NCBI RefSeq assembly: GCF_011047315.1
Contig: NZ_CP049259.1
Span: forward strand, 1,922,001-1,986,000
Direction of reading: 5' to 3'
DNA length: 64,000 nucleotides
DNA from: Altererythrobacter sp. BO-6
GTDB taxonomy: Bacteria > Pseudomonadota > Alphaproteobacteria > Sphingomonadales > Sphingomonadaceae
A program made the position numbers and the translations under genes. Shown one piece after another: positions 26,198 to 35,522 of this stretch (positions within the stretch are counted from its first letter, which is position 1; each line of letters starts with the position of its first letter). Below the pieces are notes generated by a model that saw only the letters and a program-made list of their open reading frames with translations, ran no database searches and was not told the DNA's origin.

Positions 26198-26939
26198 CGC
26201 CTCCGCCTTCGACATTACCCTGGCCGATACGCTGGAGGGCGTGCCGCATGGCTTCTTCGGCCATTCCGGCGCAGCGCACCAGTTCGGCTATGGCGGCGAG
26301 GGCGAAGAAGCCGCACTCCATGCGGCCCGCGCGGCGGCGGCTGAAGCGATCCTGCCCGGTGGGGCGCTGGTCATGCCGCACCAGGTCCATTCGCCCGATG
26401 TCTTGCACGTCACGGCAGCATGGGATGACACCGCGACGGGTCGGCCCACGGCGGACGCGCTTGTAAGCGCCACGCCAGGGCTGGTGCTGGGCGTCGTCAC
26501 GGCCGATTGCGCGCCGGTGCTGTTTGCCGATGCCGAGGCAGGCGTGATCGGCGCCGCCCATGCCGGCTGGCGCGGGGCGCATGGCGGCGTGCTCGAGAAT
26601 ACCGTCGCCGCGATGGAAGCACTGGGCGCCCGGCGGGCGCGGATTGTCGCCGCGATCGGGCCCACCATAGCCCAGGCTAGCTATGAAGTGGATGAAGGGT
26701 TCCGTTCGCAATTTGCGCCCAAGGATGCGCGCCATTTCGCACCGGGCCGCGCCGGTCACTGGCAATTCGATCTGCCCGCCTATGTCGCAGCGCGCTTGCA
26801 ACATGCGGGGATCGGCCAGGTCGAGGACCTGGCGCTCGATACTTATGCGCTGGAAAGCCGCTTCTATTCCTATCGCCGCGCAACGCATCAGGGTGCGCCC
26901 AATTACGGACGGCAACTCAGCCTGATCGCGCTCCGCTGA
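26190..26939 (+). CDS. pgeF: Peptidoglycan editing factor PgeF (YfiH/DUF152 purine nucleoside phosphorylase-like)
   Basis: The 249-residue protein shows the Cu/Zn-site motifs of the YfiH family: MPHQVHSPDV, VTADCAPVLFAD and IGAAHAGWRGAHGGV, where His, Cys and His form the metal site. In E. coli PgeF prevents wrong amino acids in cell-wall precursors, while related proteins show purine nucleoside phosphorylase activity. The start overlaps the end of pepN by 8 nt, so the genes are coupled. GPTIAQASYEVDEGF and DLALDTYALESRFYSYRR are also conserved-looking family segments. Family assignment is firm; which activity matters in this organism is not. Confidence 0.93.
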   Translation: MADASAFDITLADTLEGVPHGFFGHSGAAHQFGYGGEGEEAALHAARAAAAEAILPGGALVMPHQVHSPDVLHVTAAWDDTATGRPTADALVSATPGLVLGVVTADCAPVLFADAEAGVIGAAHAGWRGAHGGVLENTVAAMEALGARRARIVAAIGPTIAQASYEVDEGFRSQFAPKDARHFAPGRAGHWQFDLPAYVAARLQHAGIGQVEDLALDTYALESRFYSYRRATHQGAPNYGRQLSLIALR

Positions 26940-26991
26940 TCATCCGTCCACAGGCTTGCATGAAACCGAACGATTGGTGCCCAAAACACGG

Positions 26992-27020
26992 TTGGCAGGG
27001 CCTGACTTTGCGTCTATCAG
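26992..27020 (+). promoter_or_regulatory. Possible sigma-70 promoter for the bc1 operon
   Basis: TTGGCA (26992-26997), a 17-nt spacer, then TATCAG (27015-27020) resemble -35 and -10 elements. They lie about 150 nt before petA in the 233-nt gap after pgeF. This gap holds no gene; the long leader that would result has no obvious riboswitch. Confidence 0.4.
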
Positions 27021-27172
27021 CGCCGCCAAATAGGCGCAGCCCGCTTGCCGGGTGGAAGCGTCAGACGCCTTTCGGGAAACGAATCGCCCCAGCGAGAGTT
27101 CGATCGAGAGGTAATGTTCCGACAGCGTCCGGGGGCATTCGCGGCCGGACAAGATTAGCAGGGTAAAGGCTG

Positions 27173-27748
27173 ATGGCTGATACGACTGGCACCGTGACAC
27201 CCGATGCCGCCGCAATGGCGGGCGAAGACGGGGTCCGGCGGCGCGACTTTATTCACATCGCTGCGGTGAGCGCGGCTGGCGTGGGCGGCGTGGTTACGCT
27301 GTTGCCGCTGGTCAGCCAGATGGCACCGTCGAAAGACGTTCTTGCCGCAAGCACGACCGAGGTCGATGTTTCCGCGATCGAGCCGGGGCAGGCGATCAAG
27401 GCAGAATTCCGCAAGCAGCCGCTGTTCGTGCGCCGTTTGACACCGGCCGAGATTCAGGAAGCGAACGCCGTTGACGTGGGTGGCCTGCGCGATCCGGAGA
27501 CACTCGCTGACCGGACCAAGGAAGGCCATGAGGACATGCTGGTCACCATGGGCGTCTGTACCCACCTGGGCTGCGTACCGCTGGGCGCCGCAGAAGGTGA
27601 GGACAAGGGCGAATTCGGCGGCTATTTCTGCCCCTGCCACGGTTCGCACTATGATACGGCCGCGCGCATCCGCAAGGGACCTGCGCCGAAGAACCTTGTC
27701 GTTCCCGATTACGAATTCACCTCCGACAGCGTTATCCGCGTCGGCTGA
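27173..27748 (+). CDS. petA: Ubiquinol-cytochrome c reductase Rieske iron-sulfur subunit
   Basis: The 191-residue protein has an N-terminal [10 protein letters not shown] segment (residues 22-31), a Tat-type twin-arginine motif before a single membrane helix (to about 47). The Rieske cluster ligands are in CTHLGC (C129, H131, C134) and CPCHGSHYD (C153, C155, H156); C134 and C155 would form the stabilising disulfide. It accepts electrons from ubiquinol and passes them to cytochrome c1 on the periplasmic side of the inner membrane. It is first of the three-gene operon petA-petB-petC (fbcFBC), with 17 nt to petB. Confidence 0.97.
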   Translation: MADTTGTVTPDAAAMAGEDGVRRRDFIHIAAVSAAGVGGVVTLLPLVSQMAPSKDVLAASTTEVDVSAIEPGQAIKAEFRKQPLFVRRLTPAEIQEANAVDVGGLRDPETLADRTKEGHEDMLVTMGVCTHLGCVPLGAAEGEDKGEFGGYFCPCHGSHYDTAARIRKGPAPKNLVVPDYEFTSDSVIRVG

Positions 27749-27765
27749 CAGCTGAGAGATTTGCG

Positions 27766-29076
27766 ATGAGCTTTGCCTGGGCACGCCAGTACGAACCGCA
27801 GAACGGCTTTACCAAGTGGCTGGATGAGCGGCTGCCGCTCCCCCGCCTGGTCTACAATGCCGTGGGTGCCGGATATCCGGTGCCGCGCAACCTCAACTAC
27901 ATGTGGAATTTCGGCGTGCTCGCCGGCTTCTTCCTGGTGCTCCAGATCGTTACCGGCGTAGTGCTGGCGATGCATTATGCCGCCAACCAGCTGGTTGCGT
28001 TCCAGACGGTCGAGCACATCATGCGCAACGTCAACTGGGGCTGGATGATGCGCTATGCGCATGCCAACGGCGCCAGCTTCTTCTTCATCGTCGTCTACCT
28101 GCATATCTTCCGCGGCTTCTTCTACTCTTCATACAAGGCCCCGCGCGAGATGATCTGGCTGCTCGGCGTCGTGATCTTCCTGCTGATGATGGCGACCGCC
28201 TTCATGGGTTATGTGCTGCCGTGGGGCCAGATGAGCTTCTGGGGCGCGCAGGTGATCACCGGCCTGTTCGGCGCTATCCCGCTGGTGGGTGAAAGCATCC
28301 AGGTGTGGATCCTGGGCGGCTTTGCGCCTGACAATGCCGCGCTGAACCGCTTCTTCAGCCTGCACTTCCTGCTGCCCTTCGTGATCGCCGGCGTGGTGAT
28401 CCTGCACATCTGGGCGCTGCACATCCCGGGTTCGTCGAACCCCACCGGTGTGGAAGTGAAGAGCGAAAGCGACACTGTGCCGTTCCACCCCTATTACACC
28501 GCCAAGGACGGGTTCGGGCTGGGCGTGATCCTGCTGTTCTTCGCGACGATGGTGTTCTTCCTGCCCAACGCGCTGGGCCACCCGGATAACTATATCGAAG
28601 CGAACCCGCTTTCGACCCCGGCGCACATCGTGCCTGAATGGTATTTCTGGCCGTTCTACGCGATCCTGCGCGCTTTCACCGGTGACCTCACCATTCCGTT
28701 CACCGGTGTGGTGCTGATCGAGGCGAAGCTGCTGGGCGTGATCGCGATGTTCGGATCGATCCTGCTGTGGTTCATCCTGCCCTGGCTCGACAAGAGCCCG
28801 GTGCGCTCGGGCCACTATCGCCCGACCTTCCGCAAGTTCTTCTGGTTCGGCCTGATCCCCGCGATGATCGTTCTGTTCATTTGCGGCGGCGCCCCGGCTG
28901 AAGAGCCTTATGTGATGCTCAGCCAGATCGCGACCGCATATTACTTCCTCCACTTCCTGGTGATCCTGCCCATCATCAGCTCGATCGAGAAGACCGAGCC
29001 GCTGCCCTATTCGATTACCGAAGCGGTGTTGGCAAAGGATGGCGCGGGCGCTCCGGCGGCGCAGCCGGCCGAGTAA
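27766..29076 (+). CDS. petB: Ubiquinol-cytochrome c reductase cytochrome b
   Basis: The 436-residue inner-membrane protein has eight or more helices. The heme ligands fall in AMHYAAN-containing helix 2 and the paired histidines [22 protein letters not shown] (H in RYAHANG and VYLHIFRG) and [14 protein letters not shown] with [10 protein letters not shown]. The quinol-site PEWY motif is present in [14 protein letters not shown]. It oxidises ubiquinol at Qo and reduces quinone at Qi in the bc1 complex. Length is within the alphaproteobacterial range and it is flanked by petA and petC as expected. Confidence 0.97.
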   Translation: MSFAWARQYEPQNGFTKWLDERLPLPRLVYNAVGAGYPVPRNLNYMWNFGVLAGFFLVLQIVTGVVLAMHYAANQLVAFQTVEHIMRNVNWGWMMRYAHANGASFFFIVVYLHIFRGFFYSSYKAPREMIWLLGVVIFLLMMATAFMGYVLPWGQMSFWGAQVITGLFGAIPLVGESIQVWILGGFAPDNAALNRFFSLHFLLPFVIAGVVILHIWALHIPGSSNPTGVEVKSESDTVPFHPYYTAKDGFGLGVILLFFATMVFFLPNALGHPDNYIEANPLSTPAHIVPEWYFWPFYAILRAFTGDLTIPFTGVVLIEAKLLGVIAMFGSILLWFILPWLDKSPVRSGHYRPTFRKFFWFGLIPAMIVLFICGGAPAEEPYVMLSQIATAYYFLHFLVILPIISSIEKTEPLPYSITEAVLAKDGAGAPAAQPAE

Positions 29077-29110
29077 GTCCCGGACGACTGGATAAAGAGA
29101 GACACGAACC

Positions 29111-29944
29111 ATGATCCGTATCGGTGCAATCGCAGTCGGCCTGTTCTTCTTCGCCGTCGTCACCCTGTGGTCGTTCATCCCCGGGGCGATCAACTATTTC
29201 ACGGTCCCGGCTGAAAAGCCTGCCTACTATGCCTTCAAGCAGAAGGCGCATGGCCCTGAGGGCGGCTTCAGCTTTGATGGCCCCTTCGGCAAGTGGGACG
29301 TGCAGCAGCTGCAGCGCGGCTACCAGGTGTACAAGGAAGTGTGCGCGGCTTGCCACTCGATCCAGTATGTCGCGTTCCGCAATTTGGCAGAGCTGGGCTA
29401 CAACGAAGCCGAGGTGAAGGCGGAAGCTGCCACCTTCAACATCCCGGTCTACAGCAAGGCGACCGCCGAGGTGGAAACCCGCCCAGGCCTGCCGACCGAC
29501 AACTTCCCGGCAGTGCCCTATTTCGGCGCGGGCCATCCGCCGGATCTTTCGCTGATCACCAAGGCGCGCAAGGACGGATCGAACTACGTCTATTCGCTGC
29601 TGACCGGTTACCAGGAGCCCGATCCCGAGCTGCTGGCCGCGAACCCGGATTTCGAAGTGCCCGCCGGGCTCTACTTCAATCCCTACTTCCCCAATGTGAA
29701 CCTTTCGATGCCGGCTCCGCTGATTTCTGACGGCCAGGTCACCTATGCCGATGGCACTCAAGCGACGGTAAGCCAGATGTCGGAAGACGTGTCGGCTTTC
29801 CTCACCTGGACCGCCGAGCCTTCGCTGGTAAAGCGCAAGCAGACCGGCTGGCCAGTGCTCGGCTTCCTGCTGTTCGCTACCATCCTGGCCTATCTGTCTA
29901 AGAAGCAGATCTGGGCTTCGGTGAAGCCGCGCAAGAAAGACTGA
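29111..29944 (+). CDS. petC: Cytochrome c1, heme protein of the bc1 complex
   Basis: The 277-residue protein has an N-terminal hydrophobic segment (3-20), the heme c motif CAACH (C78, C81, H82), the axial methionine region NVNLSMPAPL and a C-terminal membrane helix (about 248-265, GWPVLGFLLFATILAYL) followed by a basic tail. It takes electrons from the Rieske protein and passes them to a soluble or membrane cytochrome c. It closes the petABC operon and is followed by a clear intrinsic terminator. Confidence 0.97.
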   Translation: MIRIGAIAVGLFFFAVVTLWSFIPGAINYFTVPAEKPAYYAFKQKAHGPEGGFSFDGPFGKWDVQQLQRGYQVYKEVCAACHSIQYVAFRNLAELGYNEAEVKAEAATFNIPVYSKATAEVETRPGLPTDNFPAVPYFGAGHPPDLSLITKARKDGSNYVYSLLTGYQEPDPELLAANPDFEVPAGLYFNPYFPNVNLSMPAPLISDGQVTYADGTQATVSQMSEDVSAFLTWTAEPSLVKRKQTGWPVLGFLLFATILAYLSKKQIWASVKPRKKD

Positions 29945-29970
29945 TCATCGCACACAAGCGATGCTTGAAG

Positions 29971-30003
29971 CGCCCCGCCATCTTCGCGATGGTGGGGCGT
30001 TTT
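29971..30003 (+). terminator. Intrinsic terminator after petABC
   Basis: A 12-bp stem (29971-29982 with 29988-29999, one G-U pair) closes a 5-nt loop and is followed at once by TTTT. It lies 26 nt after the petC stop and just before apt, so apt probably has its own promoter or depends on read-through. Confidence 0.85.
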
Positions 30004-30019
30004 CGATTTGGGGGAATGC

Positions 30020-30556
30020 ATGACGCCTGACGAATTGAAGGGCTTGATCCGCACCGTGCCGGATTTTCCGCAGCCGGGGATCCAGTTCCGCGACATCACC
30101 ACGCTGATCAGCCATCCACTGGGCCTGGCCGCCACCGTCCGGCTGCTGGCCGAGCGGGCCAAGGCGCTGGGCGCGGAAGCGATTGCGGGCATGGAGGCGC
30201 GCGGTTTCATCTTTGGCGCAGCGGTGGCAGTCGAGCTAGAACTGGGCTTCGTCCCCGTGCGCAAGCCGGGCAAGCTGCCGGTCGATGTGCTCGGCATCGA
30301 TTATGCGCTCGAATACGGCACCGACCGGCTCGAGATCGATCCGAGTGCGATCGCGCACGGTCAGACCGTGGTGATCGTCGACGATCTGATTGCGACCGGC
30401 GGCACCGCGCTTGCTGCTGCGCAATTGCTGCGCCAGGCGGGGGCAACGGTGGATGACGCGCTGTTCGTGATCGACTTGCCGGATCTTGGCGGGGCGGCCC
30501 GGCTGCGCGACGCCAGTATCGAGGTGAGCGCGCTGATGGAATTCGAAGGCGATTAG
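30020..30556 (+). CDS. apt: Adenine phosphoribosyltransferase
   Basis: The 178-residue enzyme joins adenine to PRPP to make AMP in purine salvage. It has the type I PRTase PRPP-binding motif VVIVDDLIATGGTA, the adenine-site MEARGFIFGAAVA and the start IRTVPDFPQPGIQFRDIT typical of Apt, with a dimer-forming RKPGKLP loop. The ATG at 30020 (MTPDELKGLI) follows GGGGG at good spacing; the frame four codons longer is less likely. It is transcribed separately from petABC by position after the terminator. Confidence 0.96.
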   Translation: MTPDELKGLIRTVPDFPQPGIQFRDITTLISHPLGLAATVRLLAERAKALGAEAIAGMEARGFIFGAAVAVELELGFVPVRKPGKLPVDVLGIDYALEYGTDRLEIDPSAIAHGQTVVIVDDLIATGGTALAAAQLLRQAGATVDDALFVIDLPDLGGAARLRDASIEVSALMEFEGD

Positions 30557-30568
30557 GCGCTGGCCGGG

Positions 30569-31324
30569 TCAGCCCAGCTTGCGCACTTCCTCCAGAACTC
30601 TCTCGGCCCATTCGGGGCGGCAGATCAGCAAATCGGGCAGGTAGGTGTCGGCATTGTTGTAGGTCAGCGGGGATCCGTCGATCCGGCTGCAATGCAGGCC
30701 GTGCGCCTGCGCCACGGCGACCGGGGCGCAATTGTCCCACTCATACTGTCCGCCTGAATGGAGATAGATTTCCGCTTCGCCGCGCACCACCGCCATGGCC
30801 TTGGCGCCCGCGCTGCCCATGTCCACCAGCTCGCCGCCGATCGCGTCTGCTACGGCCACCGCTTCCTTCGCAGGCCGAGTGCGGCTGACGACGAGCCGCG
30901 GGACAGCAGCCGCATCTGCCAGCGGCAGCGGCTGGTCGGAACGCAGCACCACCCCGCCATCGAGTCCCGGCAAGGCCACAGCACCCAGCGTCGCGACCCC
31001 CTTGATCGCCAGCCCGACATGCACCGCCCAGTCGCTGCGCGCTTCGCCATATTCGCGGGTGCCGTCGACCGGATCGACGATCCATACCCGTTCGCGCGCC
31101 AGCCGTGCCGGATTGTCCTTTTCCTCTTCGGACAGCAGCCCGTCTTCGGGGCGCTCATGGCGCAGCGCTTCGCACAGGAATGCGTTGGCCCGGCGATCCC
31201 CCTCCTTGCCCAGCGCCTTGCCTTCGAACTGCCCCGAAGCGCGCACATCGAGCAGGATGCGCCCGGCTTCCACGGCGAGCTGCGCGGCAAGCCGTGCGTC
31301 TGCAGAAAGATCGGGCACCGTCAT
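30569..31324 (-). CDS. cysQ: 3'(2'),5'-bisphosphate nucleotidase
   Basis: The 251-residue protein belongs to the inositol-monophosphatase superfamily, CysQ branch. The metal sites are LLSEEEKDN (the Glu pair) and [12 protein letters not shown] (DxxDGT), with the second motif [15 protein letters not shown] near the C-terminus. It hydrolyses 3'-phosphoadenosine-5'-phosphate, a by-product of sulfate assimilation, to AMP. Its ATG overlaps the cysN/C stop (ATGA), so it is the last gene of the operon cysD-cysNC-cysQ, which fits its role in clearing the end product of PAPS use. Confidence 0.95.
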   Translation of the reverse strand: MTVPDLSADARLAAQLAVEAGRILLDVRASGQFEGKALGKEGDRRANAFLCEALRHERPEDGLLSEEEKDNPARLARERVWIVDPVDGTREYGEARSDWAVHVGLAIKGVATLGAVALPGLDGGVVLRSDQPLPLADAAAVPRLVVSRTRPAKEAVAVADAIGGELVDMGSAGAKAMAVVRGEAEIYLHSGGQYEWDNCAPVAVAQAHGLHCSRIDGSPLTYNNADTYLPDLLICRPEWAERVLEEVRKLG

Positions 31325-33228
31325 TTGAGCGGCAGGATCTGTTCGATAATGTATTCGGCAGCTTCCGCCGGCGTCATGTCGACCGTGTTGACCCGGATCT
31401 CCGCGGTCTCCGGCTCTTCATACGGGCTGTCGATCCCGGTAAAGTTCTTGAGCTCGCCCGCGCGTGCCTTCTTGTAGAGGCCCTTTACGTCGCGCGCTTC
31501 GGCGACGCTCAGCGGTGTATCGACAAAAATCTCGATGAACTCGCCTTCGGGCAGCATCTGACGGACCATCTGCCGTTCGGCGCGGAACGGGCTGATAAAC
31601 GCGGTCAGCACGATCAGCCCGGCATCCGCCATCAGCTTGGCGACTTCACCGATCCGGCGGATATTCTCGATCCGGTCGGCCTCGGTAAAGCCGAGGTCGC
31701 GGTTGAGGCCATGGCGGATATTGTCGCCATCGAGCAGGAAAGTGTGGCGGTTCATGAGGTTCAGCCGCTTCTCCACCTCATTGGCGATGGTCGACTTGCC
31801 AGAGCCCGACAGCCCGGTGAACCACAGCACGCGCGGCTTCTGGTTCTTCAGCGCCGCATGATCCTCGCGTGTAATCTCAGTCGGTTGCCAGTGCACGTTC
31901 TGCGCGCGGCGCAGGCTGAAATGGATCATGCCCGCCGCGACAGTGGCATTGGTGAATTTGTCGATCAGGATGAAGCCACCGAGCTGGCGGCTCCTGGCAT
32001 AGGGTTCAAAGGCAATCGCCCGGTCAGTGCGCAGCTCGGCGACGCCAATCGCGTTGAGATCGAGCGTCTTGGCTGCAAGGTGTTCGAAGGTGTTGACGCA
32101 GATCTCGTATTTGGGGGGCTGGACATTGGCGGTGACGGTTTGCGTGCCCAGCTTCAGCCAGTAACCGCGGCCTGGCTTCATCGCTTCTTCGTCCATCCAC
32201 ACGATAGTGGCTTCGAACTGGTCCGAAGCCTCGGGCGGATCGCCCGCCGCTGCGATCACGTCGCCGCGGCTGCAATCGACCTCGTCTGCCAGCGTCAGCG
32301 TGACCGATTGCCCGGCCACCGCTTCGTCAAGCTCGCCATCGAAGGTGACAATGCTCTTAATCGTACTGGTCTTGCCCGATGGCACGATCCGCACCGGATC
32401 GCCCGGCTTCACCGTGCCGCCGGCAATCAATCCGGTGAAACCGCGGAAGTCCAAGTTGGGGCGATTGACCCACTGCACCGGCATCCGGAAAGCGCGCTCC
32501 TGCGCGCGGGCATTGGCCAGCTCGACTGTCTCGAGATGGCCGATCAGGCTGGGGCCAGAATACCAGCTTGTGTTGGCCGAAGGGGCCTGCGTGATATTGT
32601 CGCCCTTGAAGCCCGAGATGGGTATCGCGGTGAACTCCTCGACACCGATCTCTTCAGCGAAAGCGGCGTAATCGGCCACGATCTTGTCGAACACAGCCTG
32701 GTCGTAGCCGACCAGGTCCATCTTGTTGACCGCCAGCACTAGCTGCCGGATGCCCAGCAGGTGCACCAGGAAGCTGTGCCGCCGCGTCTGCTCCAGCACG
32801 CCCTTGCGTGCATCGACCAGGATCACCGCGAGGTCGGCGGTCGAAGCGCCGGTCACCATGTTGCGCGTGTATTGCTCGTGCCCCGGGGTGTCGGCGACGA
32901 TGAATTTGCGTTTCTCGGTCGCGAAGAAGCGATAGGCGACGTCGATCGTGATGCCCTGTTCGCGCTCCGCCGCGAGGCCATCGACCAGCAGCGCGAAATC
33001 GATCTCCTCGCCCTGGGTGCCATGGCGCTTGCTGTCGCTTTCCAGCGCAGCCAGCTGGTCTTCGAAGATCATCTTGGAATCGTACAGCAGGCGCCCGATC
33101 AGCGTGCTCTTGCCGTCATCGACGCTGCCGCAGGTGATGAAGCGCAGCATTTCCTTGTGCTGCTGCGCATCGAGATAGGCGGCGATGTCATCCGCGATCA
33201 GCGTGTCGGGGCGATAAATCTCCGTCAT
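31321..33228 (-). CDS. cysNC: Bifunctional sulfate adenylyltransferase subunit 1 / adenylylsulfate kinase
   Basis: The 635-residue fusion has an EF-Tu-like GTPase part (about 30-440) with [32 protein letters not shown] and [11 protein letters not shown]-terminal APS kinase part (about 455-635) has [20 protein letters not shown] with its P-loop, followed by [15 protein letters not shown]. The first half, with CysD, makes APS from sulfate and ATP using GTP hydrolysis; the second phosphorylates APS to PAPS. CysN/C fusions are common in alphaproteobacteria. The start overlaps the cysD stop by 1 nt (TGATG) and the stop overlaps cysQ. Confidence 0.97.
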   Translation of the reverse strand: MTEIYRPDTLIADDIAAYLDAQQHKEMLRFITCGSVDDGKSTLIGRLLYDSKMIFEDQLAALESDSKRHGTQGEEIDFALLVDGLAAEREQGITIDVAYRFFATEKRKFIVADTPGHEQYTRNMVTGASTADLAVILVDARKGVLEQTRRHSFLVHLLGIRQLVLAVNKMDLVGYDQAVFDKIVADYAAFAEEIGVEEFTAIPISGFKGDNITQAPSANTSWYSGPSLIGHLETVELANARAQERAFRMPVQWVNRPNLDFRGFTGLIAGGTVKPGDPVRIVPSGKTSTIKSIVTFDGELDEAVAGQSVTLTLADEVDCSRGDVIAAAGDPPEASDQFEATIVWMDEEAMKPGRGYWLKLGTQTVTANVQPPKYEICVNTFEHLAAKTLDLNAIGVAELRTDRAIAFEPYARSRQLGGFILIDKFTNATVAAGMIHFSLRRAQNVHWQPTEITREDHAALKNQKPRVLWFTGLSGSGKSTIANEVEKRLNLMNRHTFLLDGDNIRHGLNRDLGFTEADRIENIRRIGEVAKLMADAGLIVLTAFISPFRAERQMVRQMLPEGEFIEIFVDTPLSVAEARDVKGLYKKARAGELKNFTGIDSPYEEPETAEIRVNTVDMTPAEAAEYIIEQILPLK

Positions 33229-34130
33229 CAGAAATACCCCTCCTGCTTCTTCGCTTCCATCGAGGCGCTTTCGCCCTTGTCGATCGCGCGGCCCTGTCGC
33301 TCCGAACCGGTGGCGAGCAGCATTTCCTGGATGATATCGGTCAACTCGGTCGCCTCGCTTTCGACCGCGCCGGTCAGCGGGTAGCAGCCGAGCGTGCGGA
33401 AGCGGACGGTGCGTTCGACCGCGACTTCGCCCTGTTCGGATCGGAAGCGTTCGTCATCGACCACCAGCAGCGTGCCGTCGCGCACTACGGTCGGTCGCCG
33501 CGCCGCGTAATAGAGTGGTACGATGTCGATCTTCTCGGCCAGGATATATTGCCAGATGTCGAGCTCGGTCCAGTTGGAGAGCGGGAACACGCGAATGCTT
33601 TCGCCGTCCTTCTTCTTGGCGTTGTAGAGGTTCCACAGCTCGGGCCGCTGGTTCTTCGGGTCCCACCGGTGCGCGGCATTGCGAAAGCTGAACACACGTT
33701 CTTTCGCGCGCGCCTTTTCCTCGTCGCGCCGCCCGCCGCCAAAGGCCGCATCGAAGCCGTGTTCGCTCAGCGCGCGCTTGAGCGGTTCAGTCAATTGTGC
33801 CTGCGAATAAAGCGCGCTGCCGGTGTCGAAGGGGTTGATCCCCTGCGCTTCGGCCTCTTCGTTTTCCGCGACGATCAGTTTGAGGCCATACGCCGCGACG
33901 GTCTTGTCACGATGCGCGAGCAAATCCTGGAAGTCCCATCCGCTCGCTACATGCAGCATCGGGAAGGGTGGAGGTGCAGGGTAGAATGCCTTGCGCGCGA
34001 GGTGCAGCATGACCGAGCTGTCCTTGCCCACCGAATAAAGCATCACGGGGTTGCTTGCTTCGGCCACAACCTCGCGCATGATATGGATGCTTTCAGCTTC
34101 GAGCCGCTGGAGATGGGTCAGGTTGGTCAT
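33228..34130 (-). CDS. cysD: Sulfate adenylyltransferase subunit 2
   Basis: The 300-residue protein is the ATP-pyrophosphatase (PAPS-reductase-like) catalytic subunit of ATP sulfurylase. It shows [20 protein letters not shown] with the SGGKDS-like PP-loop, [20 protein letters not shown] (quoted: [19 protein letters not shown]), and [15 protein letters not shown] with the conserved NWTE. It forms a heterodimer with the CysN part of the next gene. As first gene of the operon it probably carries the promoter in the roughly 150-nt gap toward the tRNA; I could not identify a control site with confidence. Confidence 0.97.
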   Translation of the reverse strand: MTNLTHLQRLEAESIHIMREVVAEASNPVMLYSVGKDSSVMLHLARKAFYPAPPPFPMLHVASGWDFQDLLAHRDKTVAAYGLKLIVAENEEAEAQGINPFDTGSALYSQAQLTEPLKRALSEHGFDAAFGGGRRDEEKARAKERVFSFRNAAHRWDPKNQRPELWNLYNAKKKDGESIRVFPLSNWTELDIWQYILAEKIDIVPLYYAARRPTVVRDGTLLVVDDERFRSEQGEVAVERTVRFRTLGCYPLTGAVESEATELTDIIQEMLLATGSERQGRAIDKGESASMEAKKQEGYF

Positions 34131-34237
34131 TGATGATCGCTTGCGTCGTCTGTCAGGACCCGCGACCTAGGGGTTCGCTGCGCCACGGAGAATATAGAAT
34201 TGCTTGCAGGCGCATTAGATGCGGCGTCTCCAGACAG

Positions 34238-34267
34238 TTGACGAATCCCCTGCAACCGTGGCAATTG
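34238..34267 (+). promoter_or_regulatory. Possible tRNA-Gly promoter
   Basis: TTGACG (34238-34243) stands 18 nt before CAATTG (34262-34267), about 20 nt upstream of the tRNA 5' end. The -35 box is good and the -10 box weak, so support is modest. The rest of the gap from cysD shows nothing else. Confidence 0.3.
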
Positions 34268-34286
34268 CCCGCGTCCTATCGAGCGG

Positions 34287-34360
34287 GCGGGTATAGCTTA
34301 GTGGTAAAGCCCTAGCCTTCCAAGCTAGTTATGCGGGTTCGATTCCCGCTACCCGCTCCA
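34287..34360 (+). tRNA. tRNA-Gly (anticodon TCC)
   Basis: A 74-nt cloverleaf can be drawn: acceptor arm GCGGGTA (34287-34293) with TACCCGC (34350-34356), anticodon stem CTAGC/GCTAG around loop CTTCCAA (34317-34323) giving anticodon TCC, and T-arm GCGGG/CCCGC with loop TTCGATT. The discriminator is T and CCA is encoded (34358-34360). It decodes GGA glycine codons (and GGG by wobble). A partial, interrupted copy of its 3' part follows 30 nt downstream. Confidence 0.96.
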
Positions 34361-34390
34361 GCCTTCCAGCTCTCAGAATACAGCCTTTGG

Positions 34391-34479
34391 TGCGGGTTCG
34401 ATTGTCCTCGCTCCGCTCGTTCAGCTTCGCTTCGTCCTCGCTGCGCTCGTTCAGCGGTGCTTCCCCGCTACCCGCTCCA
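34391..34479 (+). repeat. Interrupted duplicate of the tRNA-Gly 3' end
   Basis: Bases 34391-34403 equal tRNA positions 34332-34344, and 34464-34479 equal 34345-34360 including CCA. Together they rebuild the last 29 nt of the tRNA exactly. A 60-nt segment (34404-34463) separates the halves inside the T-loop/T-stem junction. Similarity continues about 10 nt past CCA (GCCTTCCAGC against GCCTTTCAGC). The D and anticodon arms are missing, so it is not a working tRNA. It could be an old integration scar or a recombination product. Confidence 0.85.
34404..34463 (+). repeat. Two 30-nt direct repeats inside the tRNA fragment
   Basis: 34404-34433 and 34434-34463 are head-to-tail copies, both starting GTCCTCGCT and sharing GCTCGTTCAGC, differing at about five positions (CTCC against CTGC, CTTCGCTTC against CGGTGCTTC). 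They end exactly where the tRNA-like sequence resumes, so the insert is made only of the two repeats. Confidence 0.85.
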
Positions 34480-34504
34480 GCCTTTCAGCCGTCCGGAAAC
34501 GAAA

Positions 34505-34541
34505 ATGCCGGATGCGCCAATTGTATGGCTGCACCCGGCAT
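34505..34541 (-). terminator. Probable terminator of the LuxR-type gene
   Basis: An 11-bp arm (34505-34515) pairs with 34531-34541 with one mismatch across a 15-nt loop. Read on the minus strand it is followed by TTTTCGTTT. It lies about 100 nt beyond the luxR-type stop. The rest of the 282-nt stretch between the tRNA and that stop holds the tRNA fragment described separately and otherwise nothing I can name. Confidence 0.5.
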
Positions 34542-34642
34542 AAAACCCGAAAGGCTCTCTCTCCAACTCTTTCGTGATTCGCCGTAACAGCGGCGGCCAC
34601 ATTTGGCTTGTCCCTCAACTGGGTGTCAGCGCTAGGCCTGAC

Positions 34643-35413
34643 TCATGTCAGCCAGCGGGGCCGATGCGCGGCCTCGCGGAAATGCTTGCCGGGCGCGATC
34701 AAACCCAGTGATACGGCGCGCACCGCGGCAGCGGTGCGGTCAGACACATCAAGCTTGGCGAAGATACGTTTGACGTAACTGTCGACCGAGTTCTTGGAGA
34801 TGCCGAGGATTTCCGCGATGACAGCGTTGCTTTTGCCTTCGCCGATCCAGCGGATCACGTCGAGCTCGCGTTGCGACAAGTCGGGCACATCTTCCTTGAA
34901 TGCTCCGACCAGCTCGCAATAGCGGTGGAAACACAATTGCGCGGCAACCTGCACCTGCCGTACCATCGCGTCATCCAGCGAAGCCGGATCCTGCGGCAGG
35001 CCAACCCCGACAAAGCCTGAACGGGCATAGGGGCCCGTACAATGCACGGCGACGCCTTCTCCCATCCCGGCTTGGTGCAGCCTGTCCAAATAGTCTGCTC
35101 CCCGCTCGTCGAGCGTGGCTATCCTGGCGGCATCTGACCAACGGAACGCATTGCCGCGATTGAGCGAGAGATTGGGTAGCGGGTCTTCCCAGCGCCCTTT
35201 TTCGCGATAGGCCGCTTCCCACTCCCTGGGGAAACCGACATTCCAGAACACGCGGCCCACCCGGCGGTCCGCCACAACCGGCGCCAGGAAATAGACGCCG
35301 CCGAAGCGGATTGCCTTCAACGCCTCATGGATCGCACGGCGAAAGGAGACGAGTGTATGGGCATGCGCGATCAGCGCCATTGCATCCCAATATTCCATCC
35401 GATCTTGCGCCAT
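34643..35413 (-). CDS. LuxR-family regulator with autoinducer-binding domain (solo)
   Basis: The 256-residue protein has an N-terminal autoinducer-binding domain with EWEAAY, a WEDP element and FRWSD. These match the conserved W57, Y61, D70-P71 and W85 positions of TraR/LuxR, with one residue fewer before Asp-Pro. The C-terminal helix-turn-helix is DLSQRELDVIRWIGEGKSNA through VKRIFAKLDVSDRTAAAVRA. The usual reading is binding of an acyl-homoserine lactone or similar signal followed by DNA binding. No LuxI-type synthase is in the window, so it may be a solo. I use the ATG at 35413; starts up to 35470 remain open, one of them with GGAAAGG in front. Confidence 0.85.
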   Translation of the reverse strand: MAQDRMEYWDAMALIAHAHTLVSFRRAIHEALKAIRFGGVYFLAPVVADRRVGRVFWNVGFPREWEAAYREKGRWEDPLPNLSLNRGNAFRWSDAARIATLDERGADYLDRLHQAGMGEGVAVHCTGPYARSGFVGVGLPQDPASLDDAMVRQVQVAAQLCFHRYCELVGAFKEDVPDLSQRELDVIRWIGEGKSNAVIAEILGISKNSVDSYVKRIFAKLDVSDRTAAAVRAVSLGLIAPGKHFREAAHRPRWLT

Positions 35414-35522
35414 ATCGACTCGCTTTAGCGCGGTCCCCCTGAAGGAAGCTTTAGACGGCATCCTTTCCAATTTCCAAACAGCCGCTTAACCAAAGGGCTT
35501 AGGCACGCTTGGGAAAACAGGC

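Noticed and set aside
26940..27172. Riboswitch in the long leader of petA
   Set aside because: No conserved aptamer core could be recognised; only a candidate promoter was kept.
34404..34463. CRISPR array
   Set aside because: The two 30-nt units are directly adjacent with no spacers and there are no cas genes.
34391..34479. A second tRNA gene
   Set aside because: Only the T-arm and acceptor 3' strand are present, split by 60 nt; D and anticodon arms are missing.
34287..34543. Integrated prophage or genomic island at the tRNA-Gly
   Set aside because: No integrase, excisionase or mobile genes follow; the next genes are a regulator and panC.
34331..34587. Short plus-strand open frames over the tRNA fragment region
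   Set aside because: They read through the tRNA and repeat sequence and give Ser/Arg-rich translations with no start signal.
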